Shown here piece after piece: positions 20,740-33,429 of a stretch of DNA of 64,000 nt. How positions within the stretch are numbered: position 1 is the stretch's first letter; each line of letters starts with the position of its first letter. The stretch spans positions 62,001-126,000 of the forward strand of contig QEYB01000118.1 of the NCBI GenBank assembly GCA_017562135.1. The letters run 5' to 3'. A program made the translations under genes and the position numbers. The DNA comes from Dipylidium caninum (lineage: Eukaryota; Platyhelminthes; Cestoda; Cyclophyllidea; Dipylidiidae). The notes under the pieces are model-generated. The model had not been told where the DNA came from. It made no database searches and worked only from the letters and a program-made list of their open reading frames with translations.

Positions 20740-23539
20740 CTTATGAGACGAGGGGAGGGTAAGAGAAAGGAAGGAAGTACAGACGGGGGAGAGAAAAAAA
20801 ATTACACTAAAGTAAGTGTCCAAAGGAAGGTTGTAAATGTCTTCAAAGAGGAGTTGCCCACTAATGAATGAACGAGTCTGTCTCATTAGCATTGACGGAA
20901 CTCAGTGCCAAGTAAGAGTCCAAGCAAGCCGATCGCCTTCGAAGCTGGTTCCCTGGTAACTAATCTTACCCTCTTAACTTGCTGCCTATTTGCCCTTTAC
21001 CAAGTAACAACGGTTGTTGCATACCCTTGAGTAACTGAGTACCACAAAGCGAGAGATGTTTGTAGCTTCACCGACAAGCAAATTCTGCAGGTGAGGTGTG
21101 TCTTGTGTGACAGAATGCTGTACGAAAATGTAGCAGCACTGGATGGATGAGTTAATGGGAAGTACTCATGGTGGAGGACATCTCACGCAGCAAAATGGCG
21201 GAAAAGTTGTGGTGACGATAGGTTGTGACCATCAGGTAGTCCAATTGACGGGATGATATAAGAAGATAGGATAGAGACCGTAAGACCTCGGGTGAAAGAG
21301 CGAGAGAAGGCGATGTGGAGAGAGATGAGCGCAAATTGTTATTCACTTACCTGCTTCCAATAGTCCGATTTACTTCTCCCTCGCCACCTCCCTCCCTCCA
21401 CACTTCGTGCCGAGTCAATGACATCGAGGTATAAACGTGAACCTACACTCTTTTTGAAGTAATGCAGTGCTGAGGGGTGAATAGAGTGAGCAAACGATAT
21501 TTACAGACAACGAATGCAGGTATTATGCGCCTCGCGAAATGTTCTCATCGCATATCGTCCAGATTCGACACAAATTAATAAAGAAATTATGCAGGAAATT
21601 TGTGACGGAGGAAGAAGGGGAACTAGTTTGCATTTGATATGGCACGCAGATTTACAGAATATCTGGCGTAGCTGTCAACAGATTGTAACGCGCACATATC
21701 CCATTTACAGGAATCAGGGGAACGAACGATGTCCCCTACCGGGTGATGAGAGGAGCCACGTGAGTAGGGAAAGCTATGTCTCCGCAAGTCAATCGTAGGA
21801 ATAGGGGATTGGAAGCTTTGTTCCCGTTGGGGTCGACGAATGGTTTCTCTAGTCAAAGTACGTACAAGAAATGGAATATTGTTAACGTGGAGCGAGCGAC
21901 TTTGAATTGAGTCGCTGAGAGGCAGATAAATGATTGAAGTGGGGTATCGTCTTGTGAGCATGTTGTCTGCAAATAGCCTTCGCGCCCTTTTCCCCGGTGA
22001 ATATGCAGACAAGTTGCTTTGCATTGGTTGAAGATAAAATGTCTTTCCTTATCTTATATCATGCTCTGATACATGATTTCAACAGCATTGCCCAAGTGTT
22101 TATACTCCCTTTATTATTTCCACTCTCTTTCAGGATTGACTATGTTATCGTCTGGTATTGTGTATAGCAAACTGTTATTTCGGTGACCAGATGACTCCCC
22201 AATGCTGACCTTGCCGCACCGCATTCGATATCATTCCAACCTCTGTATTTGGCGTCTATTCTTGCAGGTCAGTATTTTGTCTGCACCGATTTGCCTACTT
22301 ATCTTCCTTCAAGTCCACTCCACTCCACCCGTCGGCAAGTAAGGAACACCTTGTTACCATATGCAAACGTATTAGCACCTATTTTATGGCATTCGAGCTT
22401 TTGCCACTTGTTGTATACTGAAGTTGCATTATTTCGTGTGCATATTTGATGATTAACAATAGTTCCTCCTAAAGCTACAATCACTGTCCCTCTATTTGTT
22501 TGTAGTTTCATCGTGAGGTCATACCTGCTAGGGGCGTCGTCTTGTTTTTTAGCCATTTGGAAATAAAATGATAATGCATTATTCGTTTATTACGTGGAGG
22601 TTAGATGTTTGTTCACTTTAGTTAGTGAATGAATTAAATAGTAAGCTCCAGCTACCCTTTTTGATATTAGAACAGATCGTTGTGCACTTCGTCGGGTTTA
22701 CCGCTAGTGATCGATTTGGTGCCAAAATTTCATCTTTATTTTCCATACGTGATCCTCTGGGTTCATGCTGAGGCTCCATTCATCATTGTTACACTTTCAA
22801 GTGCCTGCATCACGCACATCAGCCCATTACGCTTAAGCCAAAACCGCAAAACCACCGAGGCTGTTATTGTACATGAGGCACTTCGGCATTTCAAGACGGA
22901 CGATGCGGATTTGACGAGAATGGCTTCCAGCTGTGACAAAAAGGAAGGCTACTAAAGCGTTGTTTTTGTTGTTGTTACATTTTACGTTCGTAGATCTTAA
23001 GGAGAAGAAGAGACCTTTTATTCGTGCAAAACCAAATGATCAAGGGAGAGGCATTGTGGAAGTGCTGATGACGAAGTTGCCTCTAGATGGCCATAGAGAC
23101 CATAATGGACCATCAACATGAGGGAGGCGGTCAAAAAGTGGCATAGCTGGCAATTAAAAAAGCCTCAAGTAAGGCGATTACCAGATTGAAAGTGAAAGAA
23201 TGTACTGAAGCCCGATGAAAGAGCGTCACAGACGATTCATAGAATTGGTGATGCTACCACTACTACTAAGGCTACAAGTACCCGTTGGAAGAGGAAGAAC
23301 AATCGGAAGAAGCTGACGAGTTTTATTGTTAACATACCAACGAACTGGTCTAAGAACATGAACTGTTAGTTACTTGGTGGCCCTATTATCTGCCATAGCG
23401 TAAATAGGGGAAATTGGGGAAAGTCATGGCTCTACAATGGCCAAGAATTTGACACCAACCTCCATCAATGCCTCAAAAGAATGTATATCAATTGCTTATT
23501 AAATGGCCTGCAGATGGTTTCGCTGGCATTTCTCCTCGC
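20740..23539. other. Mostly unassigned; two weak open frames
   Basis: A plus-strand frame at 21514-21798 (94 codons, e.g. IAYRPDSTQINKEIMQEICD) and a pair at 22680-22955 and 22933-23121 in adjacent frames have protein-like composition, but no splice or promoter support. No repeats with a partner elsewhere in the window were found. Confidence 0.4.
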
Positions 23540-24125
23540 TGTAACGCTTTCGGTCGGCACTTATGCTGAGGAGACATGTTTTCAGTCAAGGATCACTCAT
23601 AACCCTTTGAATTACACTACTGGTGGGGTCGAGGACTACGTTCATCTCGAGAGAAGATGATCACTCAGAAATGCGTTTGAGTGCTTCTTCCGTGGACACA
23701 GAGGCCTCTTTGTTAGAATCCCCTTCTCACGGCAATCCCCCAAATTGTAACTCGTCCGATTCCTTTGCCTCTGTGTCTGCACCGCTAACAATGATTTTTC
23801 GTGCTCATTCCTCCTGCTCCTCTTCCTCTCTTCCATTCGTCTTCCTGAATCCTCGCACCCCCGTCTTCGTCGCCTCTTCTAGGTCTGCTTCCATTTGTTT
23901 CCACCTCCACTTCCCAATCACCCTCCATTTCTATATCCAGTTTCGTTTGCGTTTCTATTTCCACCGCTATTTCCATCTCCTCTTGAACTTTGCCCCTTCA
24001 CTCGTCACCTTTTATCTTGGTTCCTGCCAATAACATGGACTCTGACTCGGTCCCATATTTTATCCCCATTTCCTCGGCCATTTCACACCCACTCTTCGGT
24101 TTTGCCGACATGACACAACACTCGT
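23540..24125 (-). pseudogene. Decayed paralogue of the Glu-rich gene
   Basis: Minus-strand similarity to the 8830-10560 gene in the same order. MAEEMGIKYGTESESM matches MAQEIGTKGEPESE...SM; then VQEEMEIAVEIETQTK matches VEAQEAVEVVVETETE; then STEEALKRI matches SAEEALQRI; then an intron-like stretch and an ADRKRYSEE exon start matching ANRKLYSEE. Breaks: TGA at 24000-23998 where the main copy has TGG, later frameshifts, and CTGAGT in place of the GTGAGT donor. Because intron sequence is shared, the copy arose by DNA duplication, not by retroposition. The long hexamer expansions are absent, so the paralogue may show the shorter ancestral form. Confidence 0.6.
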
Positions 24126-24277
24126 CCTATCGAAATCTAGCATTTCCTCACCATGAGACAAAGAGTGACGAGGCAGATAGGATTAAATGAAGATATGGGA
24201 TTGCAGAAATCATGCTTAAGAATCAACATTCATTATGCTAAGTACTGTGGCATCAAGTTCAGCCTGGGAAAGCTTAT

Positions 24278-24688
24278 GTGTCATATCACTACGAATTACG
24301 TCAGCCGGGCGGATGTCTCCACGCGATGACATGCACAATGACGGCTGGAAGACCCACTCGATGCAGCATGGCGAAGAAGCTTGCTCAAACGCCTACTCTT
24401 ATCATTAGACTGCGCCTCGTGCTTGTAAGAGAAGTTTGCCGAATTACGAGAGCAGATGCAATTGCACTAGACCATTTTCCGACAAGCCGCGCGATTTACA
24501 GGGAGCGTCTTCGGCAGCTTAGACTGAAGCTTACGTGGTACATTGGCGACATGTACTCTGATCAGTTAATAAGTAAGAGCCTCAAAACCTTTCAGCCCCA
24601 GCAGCTCGATAACGACTCAACGCCATCTGAGCTCAAGCGGGAAGACTTTGAGCGTCGTGCTAGTGTGCTTGTAAGTCAAGTCTGCTGA
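24278..24688 (+). CDS. 136-codon open frame over tandem unit 1
   Basis: Starts ATG at 24278 and ends TGA at 24686-24688, inside the start of tandem unit 2. Basic, Leu/Arg-rich, with a probable helix around YRERLRQLRLKLTW. The duplicate immediately downstream shows this peptide pattern existed before duplication. Not recognised. No promoter or splice evidence; an exon relic is as likely as a gene. Confidence 0.28.
   Translation: MSYHYELRQPGGCLHAMTCTMTAGRPTRCSMAKKLAQTPTLIIRLRLVLVREVCRITRADAIALDHFPTSRAIYRERLRQLRLKLTWYIGDMYSDQLISKSLKTFQPQQLDNDSTPSELKREDFERRASVLVSQVC
24419..24664. repeat. Tandem duplication, unit 1 (about 246 bp)
   Basis: Starts GTGCTTGTAAGAGAAG. On the plus strand it is open (24278-24688) and reads YRERLRQLRLKLTWYIGDMY, then QLISKSLKTFQPQQL. 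The next unit repeats the same words with stops. Confidence 0.8.
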
Positions 24689-24970
24689 TTTGCGACAGCC
24701 GATGCAATTGACTAGACTATCTTCCTCCAAGCTATGCGGTCTATAGGGAGCATCTTAAGAGGCTGGGACTGAGACTTGTGTGGTAAATTGTCGGCATGTA
24801 CTGTGGTCGGTTAATGGGCAAGAGCCTTGAAGCCTTTCAACCGCAGCAACTCTTTTTCCAGTACTTCTCAGCACCTGCAAAGATCTGTCTCATGGTTCAG
24901 CGCACAATCTGACTTGACGAAACCTTTTGAGTCCACGCGGCAAGACTTCGAGCTGCGCAAGCTTTTCCTT
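24665..24970. repeat. Tandem duplication, unit 2 (decayed)
   Basis: Starts GTGCTTGTAAGTCAAG. About 70-75% identical by eye to unit 1. YREHLKRLGLRLVW and GKSLEAFQPQQL are recognisable, but with in-frame stops and frame changes. Unit 1 retains the frame, so either unit 1 was under longer constraint or it is open by chance. Confidence 0.75.
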
Positions 24971-25039
24971 TGCGTATGTAATGAGGACAATCATATGCAC
25001 AGAGTTGTGGTTTACCAGTTGAGCCTATTCGCCAGCACG

Positions 25040-26400
25040 GGTGGTCCGTGACAGGAAGCACTATGTCCAGATGTGTAGGTTGCAGTTAATAGCTGACGAT
25101 ATGTTGAACGACGATATTGTCACTGCCTACCCGAGTGTATCATCGTCCGAACAATTTTGCGTCGCATGCTGAGGGATATCGTTATTCCATTACATCCCCA
25201 TAAAACCGACGCGAACTCTGATGATTTTCAATCGTACGTGAATGGAAGCGTCAATGAGAGCTAGTGGCTGCAAGTACGCATTAACCAAATATTGCGAAAC
25301 TGCTCACATTCGGCAAATTTCGATGATTGTTTAAGTCGAGGTGAGGTGAGGCGGAAGGGGAAGGGAAAATTCGAACGGCACCTCGCGAAAATGCGGGAAC
25401 AATTTAAGAGACAGGGAGATAAAAACTGCTGTTGGGAAAGAAATTTCTGAGTCTCGCATTACATGAAGAGTAAGGAGAGCCGAAGACTCTCTCATTTCAC
25501 TCTGGCAACTTATGATGTATACGGACAAAGCAGAGTTCGCCCAACTGCAGTTGAATGCCAACAAAACTCCTCTCTATCTAGATTGGAGGATGCCACTTAC
25601 ACATGACATCGATCCTACTCGACGATTTAACAGGCCAGGGTGGAAAAAGAATGTGAGTACGAATTTGCTAATTCTCATTATACTCCTGACGTCTCAAAAG
25701 GGCTTATTTTAAAAACACATTTTATGGGTGGTGACGAGGTCTGTGAAGAAAGTGAACGACGCTTAGCCGGCATTTCTGTTACCTCAACGAAGATACCTTT
25801 CCGTAGGCTTGTCCTCCTACTCCAGCCCTCTATTGTACGCAGAATTTCTTGGTACCCACGATCCAATCGGTCGGTTGAAACCGTTGGAATATGATGAAGA
25901 CTGACACTATTTCGTTTGATAACTCTTCAATGCGGTGGTTGTCGTTATCAAGGAGAGATTCAGGTGGTTGAAGGTTCCGTCAATGACTAGCTGTGAAGGA
26001 AAATGCTGGTCAGCGGGGAACTAGCGAGGCACGCACTCTCCACATTGCGAGGACACTCACCCAGAACCGTTCTTCTCAACCGATTTTTATAGTTTAGTGT
26101 TGAGTCCACTTAACTGCAACTCGTCCATGGAATGACTTTTGTTTAAGTTGAGCTCACCTAACTGCAATTCATTCACCCACTGATCCCTGCTCCCACGTCA
26201 GACCGACTTCCCCGCGGTGACCACCCATCTGCTTGGGGTTGGCAAGCGTTTCACTGCGCCCCTTTGACAGCCTGGCAAAATACCTTGCATCCTTCCAATG
26301 CACTAAGTCTACTCGAGTTATACCATCTTGGGAATTGAGATAGCACTCGTATTTCTGTGCACTGAGAGGAATGAATCAGAATTAATAAGCCCGGGGCTAT
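25040..26400. repeat. Long imperfect inverted repeat R2, left arm
   Basis: Collinear with the reverse complement of 27670-29110 over about 1.4 kb with many small indels, identity about 65-75% by eye. The best stretches are TTGAACGACGATATTGTC, CCACTTACACATGACATC and CAACCGATTTTTATAG. Old divergence means it is not a recent palindrome. No terminal transposon features. Confidence 0.85.
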
Positions 26401-27669
26401 CGCCTTTAAGATTTTACACACCGATGGGTTTTCTCTCGTTTGTCCACGATCGCATGACGACTGGCATCTCGCAGTTGGTTATGTAGAAATGAGTGGACAG
26501 TTGAGACAGAATTTTTAAATCGATTTTTAAATTAGCCATGCTTGTTGCGAATGAGCTGGAAAGAGGTTCTTCAAGTTAATGCGCCTTATTAAATGCCTTA
26601 GTGACAACAGGTACACCTAACAATTGTTGGAGGGCACAACGAAATTCAGAGTGTTAGACAAATGCAATGTAACGCATATTTGGGAGAGTCGAGATGAAGC
26701 AAGACGAGTCGAGATGCAATGATTTTGGTTTAGCAGTCGACGTTCCCTCTTCGAGACATCTTGCACCCACCACTCAGTTCCAACGCTCTGGGACGGTTGT
26801 ACGAAGCACACGTTGAGAAGTCCTGACCTGTCTTTTAGTGATTCATGGCTCTCTGACGGGGATGCCGGCTGCCTCCGCAGACCCTACGGTTAGTCGTGTG
26901 ACAAGTGGGAGGCAGTCGTACTTCACTCTAGTCTATGCGCACCATATGTCGTATAAAAATGAGGAGGTTTTCCCTGAGAACATTACGTTTAACGCCGATT
27001 GCATAGACTACTCGTATGCCAAGACAGCATTAGGAGGATAACGTTTAAGTACACAGACCCACCTTCTCGTCGAAGCTATCTGCTATCACCACGGGGCCTC
27101 CACCATTGCCAGAGACAAGTAACTCCCGTGCCTATCGACTTGAGACAGGATCAGAAACGACAATAAATCGTGTACGCGAGCTTGATTCCACCTCATTCTA
27201 ATCCAACATAGTCACAGATTGGAGGGCGTTAACCATCACCTTTAGAAATTCCGCTCATGTGGACCTTGTTGGGTTAGCAGTGAAAGGGTGGGAGGAGATG
27301 CATTTGTCGAACATGAGGACTCAGTCACACGATCGACTCGGTCTAACTAACGAACCGGTGAGCGTCAAACAGTGTTACTCTCATCATTTCTTGGATGTAC
27401 GTTTTACCCACGTGAGGCAACGTCGCCACTCGAAATATTTTGTCGTCCTCCGATGATCAACACACGATTGAATAACATGGAGGAGAAGGAATAAGCTCAA
27501 TCAGCTCTTCATTTTCACCTACTACCGTTTCCTAAACACGAGGGTTAACCACTGCCACGGCCTTTCACGATGAATGCAATGAATTGTGGTTAGTCAGCGA
27601 CCAACTATTCTGTTCAGACTTTCCACCCACCTTTAACCATCACTTTCAGGATGTCACTCAATGCGGTGA
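26401..27669. other. Spacer between the R2 arms
   Basis: Single-copy as far as I can see. It contains the plus-strand open frame at 26838-27041 and otherwise nothing supported. Confidence 0.5.
26838..27041 (+). CDS. 67-codon frame in the R2 spacer
   Basis: Protein-like composition (SGRQSYFTLVYAHHMSY, FPENITFNADCIDYSYAK), one N-glycosylation-type NIT, end at TAA 27039-27041. Upstream CTGTCTTTTAG at about 26829-26839 could be an acceptor, making this an internal or terminal exon. Not recognised. Confidence 0.28.
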   Translation: MIHGSLTGMPAASADPTVSRVTSGRQSYFTLVYAHHMSYKNEEVFPENITFNADCIDYSYAKTALGG

Positions 27670-29110
27670 GGCTACTGAGCGTGACATCGTCTTAGTGATG
27701 CTACCTTATTCCACTCACCGTAGAGAAATACTCGTCCTACCTCAATTCTCTCAGGTGTGCAGATCACCGAGCGAGATGGACTTTGACGATTCCTAAGTTG
27801 AAGCCTTAATTTCCAAAGACGACGACGTGTGCTCCAAGGCATTCTGAATGGATGACGTTGAAGAACTCAGATACGTCAACTCGGCAAATGTGACAGAATG
27901 AAGGGCATTCGAAGCGGTGCTTGGAATGCAGAGTATGTGGGAGACGCAGGAAAGGACACTTCCAGCCTCTTATCGGCTGACAGGTCACCGCGTGAACTTC
28001 GGTGGGACGTTCGAGGCGTATTCAGCGAGTGGATGACTTGCAGTTGGTCGGAAGACGAGTTACGGTGGACTGCACTCACATTGGGGCTATAAAAATCGGT
28101 TGGAAGGACGGGACCAGGTGACTGGTTTTGCAATTGGAGATGGAGTTCTTGGCTAATTCCTTCGCCCCTGACGATATATTCCACTGTAGGCCTGTCTCCT
28201 AATGGAAACAACCACAACCCCAAGGAGTAATCAAATGAACGAGTGTCAGTCTTCAACGCATTCCAACGATTTCAACTGACCGACTTAAAACGTGCATAAG
28301 TAGAACTTCTGCGCACAAAATGGGGCTAAAATAGGAACGAACACCTGAAGAAACGTAATCTTTCTCCCTGTAGGCTTAACTCCCCACACTTACCTTGCCA
28401 GATCTCTACCTCATCCACCAAACCAGAATTTAAGTAGCGGATGAAGAAATTTGCCCAATTGGCACTCACATACTTTTTCACACTGACCTGTGAAATCGTC
28501 GAGTAAGGTTGATGTCATGTGTAAGTGGCGTCCTCTAACCTCTACGGGGAAGAATGTTGATGGCATTCAACTGTGGATGGGCGGAGTATGCTTTGATCGC
28601 ACACAACGTATGTCGCTAGGGTGAAACGATTGTGTCATCGGCTCGGCTTCCTCTTTACGTAATGCGAAATTCGACTACTTCTTTCTCACTCCTAGTTACT
28701 GCCTCGCTTCTCCGCTGCTGTTACTTCTTCCCTTTGAATTTTCTCTGCAGTTTTTAAAGGCCATGTTTGAATTTCGCCTTCCACTTCACCTCACTTGACG
28801 TAAATTGAAATCAGAAGTATGCAAATGCGTGCGGACTACCATTATTTAGGTAATGTGTGCTTGCAGCAACGGACTCTCGTTGACGCTTCCGTTCACCTGA
28901 GGCTGTTAACCATCTGAGTTGGCGTCGTTATCCAGAGGATGTCAAGGAATGGCGACACCCTTAACGAGCGACACACAATTGCTCGGACGACGATGCACAC
29001 TCGGGTAGGCACTGACAATATCGTCGTTCAACACATCGTCATCTACCAACTGCTGCTCACACTTTTTCTCCTCCTCCTTCCTGCCATGGACTCCGCTTAA
29101 AGCGGTGACT
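27670..29110. repeat. Long imperfect inverted repeat R2, right arm
   Basis: Reverse-complement partner of 25040-26400. The minus-strand frame here (29139-28942) reads DDDVLNDDIVSAYPSV; the left arm reads ADDMLNDDIVTAYPSV on the plus strand, then shifts frame. Further along VNGSVNES is kept in both arms. Shared peptide words indicate that the ancestral sequence was probably coding. Confidence 0.85.
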
Positions 29111-32100
29111 ATATTGAAAATCGTGAGACAATAAGACAATGCTCACACACTACCGCAGCAGTTTGGTCACACTTCGCCAGCCCCAACAGCCAACTCGCTA
29201 ATTGGTACAATGGGTAAATAGCTTGCAGCATTAAGCGTTCCGAATTAACCAACTTAAACATGTAGCACTTGTTCTCCAATCCCACAAATTAATTCGTCTG
29301 TTCATGAACGATCACAGGGTTATGTCGCGATCTCCTCCGTCAACCTCTTGCAGTGGAGGTCTTTGCAGATGTACACAAGAGACTATGGTTATTCCAGTGC
29401 AGACTCGTTGGTTGTTACTTCTCATACGAATCAACGTTCTTGTCCCACTTACCCACTTCACCCTCGAGCCACTGTCATTCTCTAATCACACATCACAAAA
29501 GGCCTCCAACATGCAGGTTACCAATTTGCGGAGTTGAGCCAACGTGGCGACCACCGTGCCATCCTGACTGGTTAATTGGCATCTGGGGCGTTGAAGATGA
29601 ACAATACTGCTACATGCAAGCATATTTGCACGGATGAATGGATGAATAAATGCTGCGAGTGAAGGCTATGGAGGCCCTGTGAGCATTGGATAAAGATATT
29701 CGGGTAGCCTGGTTCGATGCCACGTGAAAGATCACAATGGGATGCTAGTCTTTCCCCAAACTGGCGCGACTTCTGTCACGTGTCTGGTTTGTGTGCTCTC
29801 GACAATGTCGCTGTCCACTTTCCTCGACCAGTGCCCAGTTCAATCAACTTGGTGAACATTCCACTGTGAGATTAACATCGATTGCCATGAAGCAAACAGT
29901 ATCGTGACAAAATCACTTGAAGTTGCCGGTTCTCGGGTTTCTTGACACAGTCCACACCACACCGCATAATTTTCAATAGAGAGTGCGACACGTCGCTCAC
30001 ATAAAAGAGGGCCACAACACTTATAGTTAATCTCTACTTAGAGGACACACGAACAAATGTTTGGAGAATATGGACGGTGGTAAAAAATATCGTCGACACA
30101 GGGGACGATTAAAGAAAACCTTTTATCCATTGAGCAACATTGCTTCCCCACAACGCAACCTACGACGGATCCGTGGAGAAGGCTACACGTCGATACACAT
30201 TTATTGGAATTTGTGCAGGAGGCAAGAAAGGAGCTCGTCAACCGAAGGTCGCCGAAGAGGGATTGAGGTGTTGCCGTTGGGAGCGGGGCCTCGATTCGTG
30301 GGCAAACCCTTCTACGCCTTCGTAGTTTTGGCGGTGAAGTCGGCTGCGGCGATGCTGCATGCAAAGCGAGAAGTCTGGTCAAGGCAAGTAGGACACCACT
30401 ACTCCATGCCGAACCAGATAACTGTCATGTTGGCAGGACAGGACAGTGCAACATTGGAAAATGTCTGATACGTCAAGCAGACGGGTTGGACACAAATGGT
30501 GGCTACTTACGTTCAAGTGACGCATACATTTCTGCCATTCTGTTGGAGCAGGTTGCCAAAACTACAAATAAGAAAATAGAAGTCGCATAATTCTCATCCA
30601 GACAACTCTCGTGATGCGGCGGCGTGTGCATCCTAGGTCTAGCTATTCGAGTGGAGAACACAAACTGACGGTGCCCTAGCACCAAATCTCAGTCTTCATT
30701 TGACCTCCTACGGACCGTTGCTTCACTGACAACCTGCTCCCACACTACCATGAAGCTGACAAGAGCATCCGTGTGTCACATTGATGCAGGGAGAATGCTT
30801 AGTGTAAACAAGGACTTACTACGTGCGAGAACTTCCTGAGGTACCCGATCAGTGATATCAATAACCTGTGCTGAAAGGTGAAGAAAAAGAGGCTAGTAAA
30901 GAGCTTCCTCCACTTACCGCTCTAGTAGGCAAAAATGAGGAGATCTACTCTGGTGAATGCGTGAAGGCGAAGAAGAACAGCGTCCGTCCTTGTCCGACAC
31001 GACTGACATCCGAGAAACTTTCCAAGTTTGTGTCAAGGGAACAAAGAGACAGAATTTGCACGGGTGAGCGCTTGTTACATACCGTGGCATAAATTTTATG
31101 CCCCGAGATTTTGTGTCATCTGAGGCACAAACGCCTCATCAATTTATCGCCCCGTATTCCTATCCTCGATCGTAGATCTACAACGGATAGCAGAAGAGCC
31201 GTCCCGCAAGCCACTCACCCCATCAATCACGGCCATCAGCAACTCGTGATGCGGGTATACACAAGAACACACCTTTCCGACGTCATCAGCGTTCGAGACT
31301 GAAGAGCATTGAGTGTAGGCCTCCAAATTTATACGCCACGAGAGCCAATAGCAATGAGTCAGACTTGGAACCACTCCCTGTTTCTCATAGACCGCCCAGT
31401 CGACTTCAGTCGATGCATGCGTATCGATGCGTCAGGCGCCACCACGGTGCCACCAATCGGCAAATGTTCCAGAAGCGCCAATCAGATAGCAGCGAAGAAT
31501 ACGCATCAATCAGTAGGTCCATCTTTGGACGCTGTTGAAAATCGTGCACTGCCAAAGCCGACGTAGAAATGGTGTCTTGAATGGATGTAGTTGCAGGAAA
31601 ATCCACTGGTGAACTGTTGATAATTCTTCTCCATTCCTTCATTCCCTCAATTAGCGACATAATTTGCCCAGTATGGAAGCGCTCAATGTCTACTGTAATA
31701 TAATGTGCTTACTTTTTCATTCACGCAAGTAGAGCCATTAAGATTATACCGATTTGCAAGTAGTACACATTGTGTTAGTTGGAGTGACTGGTTAAGTGAT
31801 TGGTGAAGAGTAAAGTAAAAACAAGCACAAATTCGCCCAGAGTATGATGATGAAAATGATTTGGTTTTAAAACACCTACCCCTTACTCGTCCCTGTGGCC
31901 AGCGAGCGAGCTAGTAGGACGGTCTAGAAACGCTTTATCGTTTGATCAATGTCTTCCATCTTCCATAGTTGATTTTCTCCTGTCTTTGAAGTAAAGATCA
32001 TGCCTAGAAGGTGTTCCGATCCTATTTACGAGATTCGAATGTGCTCCTACTTGAACTGACACCCATCTGTAGCACCTGTCACCTCCAACCCCTCAGGCCA

Positions 32101-32589
32101 CTTCGACACTCGATGTGACGCCCCCGCTACTGCTCAGTTACAGCCGATGCCACACATGTGTCAGTGGGAGGTTTGGACGACCATCGTACTGTGAACTGCG
32201 ACGGGAAGCTTGAGAACTCGCAACTTCCACATGAGTGTCGGCATGCAAGCAAGTGAGGTTAATCTCAGTGTGGACTTTCCTCGACATGGTGACTGTGAGT
32301 ACCGCCATATGATCCCGGGAACTTGAACTTGGTCGCCGCCCTAATCGGGGTGTGAGTGTGTCCAGGTCACACACCAGAGTCGTGACTTTGACCATGCTGA
32401 CAGTCCGGCCTGAGCTTGACTCACAATATTTCGCGTCAGTGAACGGACTGGCCAGCCGGCCGATGGTTAAACTCCCCGTCCAGTTGCAGAAGAAAATTCG
32501 ATAAGTTTTAAACATCAAGTGATTTGTCTTTGGGTGCCGCGGTCGCTGGTCTGCCTGTTGAGCCACTTGAGCCTCTGGCTTCGGTTGTC
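29111..32589. other. Unassigned sequence
   Basis: Several open frames of 60-135 codons, e.g. 30061-30468 on the plus strand with an overlapping minus frame of similar length. No splice or promoter support and no partner elsewhere in the window. Confidence 0.45.
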
Positions 32590-32890
32590 TAAGGATTAGC
32601 CCATCAGGCGCTGCGAGACAGTTGATAAAATCCTTCTAGCGTCAATTCAGGAGTCACTCATGGCCAAAGGTGGCCTCTTGACGCCCTCACCACTTGCCAA
32701 CATTCCTAAGCCAGTGTGGCAGGACTTAAGCTGTCAAAGTGAGAGCGGCATTAACCTAGTTGATCGAAGAACTCGGAAGAGCTGTTTCGCGGCTAAGGTG
32801 GGCCCGATCTGTGAGATGGACGGGAAAGGTGCATAAAATGGGTCGGGGCAGTGAGAGGCTGCCCGGAAAACGTACATCAAACGAATTCGA
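32590..32890. repeat. Inverted repeat R3, left arm (fossil coding)
   Basis: Matches the reverse complement of 33430-33770. Plus-strand reading INLVDRRTRKSCFAAKVGP then EMDGK has stops afterwards. The partner reads VNLVECSTRKTLLWAKVGP then EMDGK. Identity is about 65-70% by eye. Confidence 0.75.
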
Positions 32891-33429
32891 TACTGTGGAG
32901 CTAGTGGACTTGAAAGCCCTTGCCTCTGCAGGGCGGAACACCAGCTGAACAACGGGCAGGCTTATAGTTCGGATGTTTCGAGAGACACTTTTCTTTGCTT
33001 TCATCCCCTTCATATCCTTATCTTCACTGAGGGGATTAAGGTGGTGGGGAGTGGGGAAGGGGAGAAGAAGAGAGCAAAGAGAGGAGGAGATGAGAAAGTG
33101 AGTGGCAATTAGTCTGAATGCAGCTACTTGCATACACGGCGACCAAACTCTCTGTGGTGCCCCCTCCTGCTTCTGGATCCTATGTGAACCATCACATGAT
33201 GTCTAAAATAGGCTGTCGAAATGCTTTCCCACTTCCCATTCTCCTTTTTGCCTATCTCGTCCTGTGAGGTATCCTGTATCATCACTTGACAGGTGACGCC
33301 TCTTTAGAGAAGGGAGGAGAGGAAAGGCCGTGATGCAAGTAATTCATCCTTTGCGAAACCGACTCATTCTACCTGACTGTCCGAGACCGGTGACTAAATC
33401 ACCAGATCATCGTCGCGCACCCGAACAAA

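Noticed and set aside
29701..29725. tRNA B-box-like GGTTCGATGCC
   Set aside because: No A box at the right distance upstream and no cloverleaf stems could be formed.
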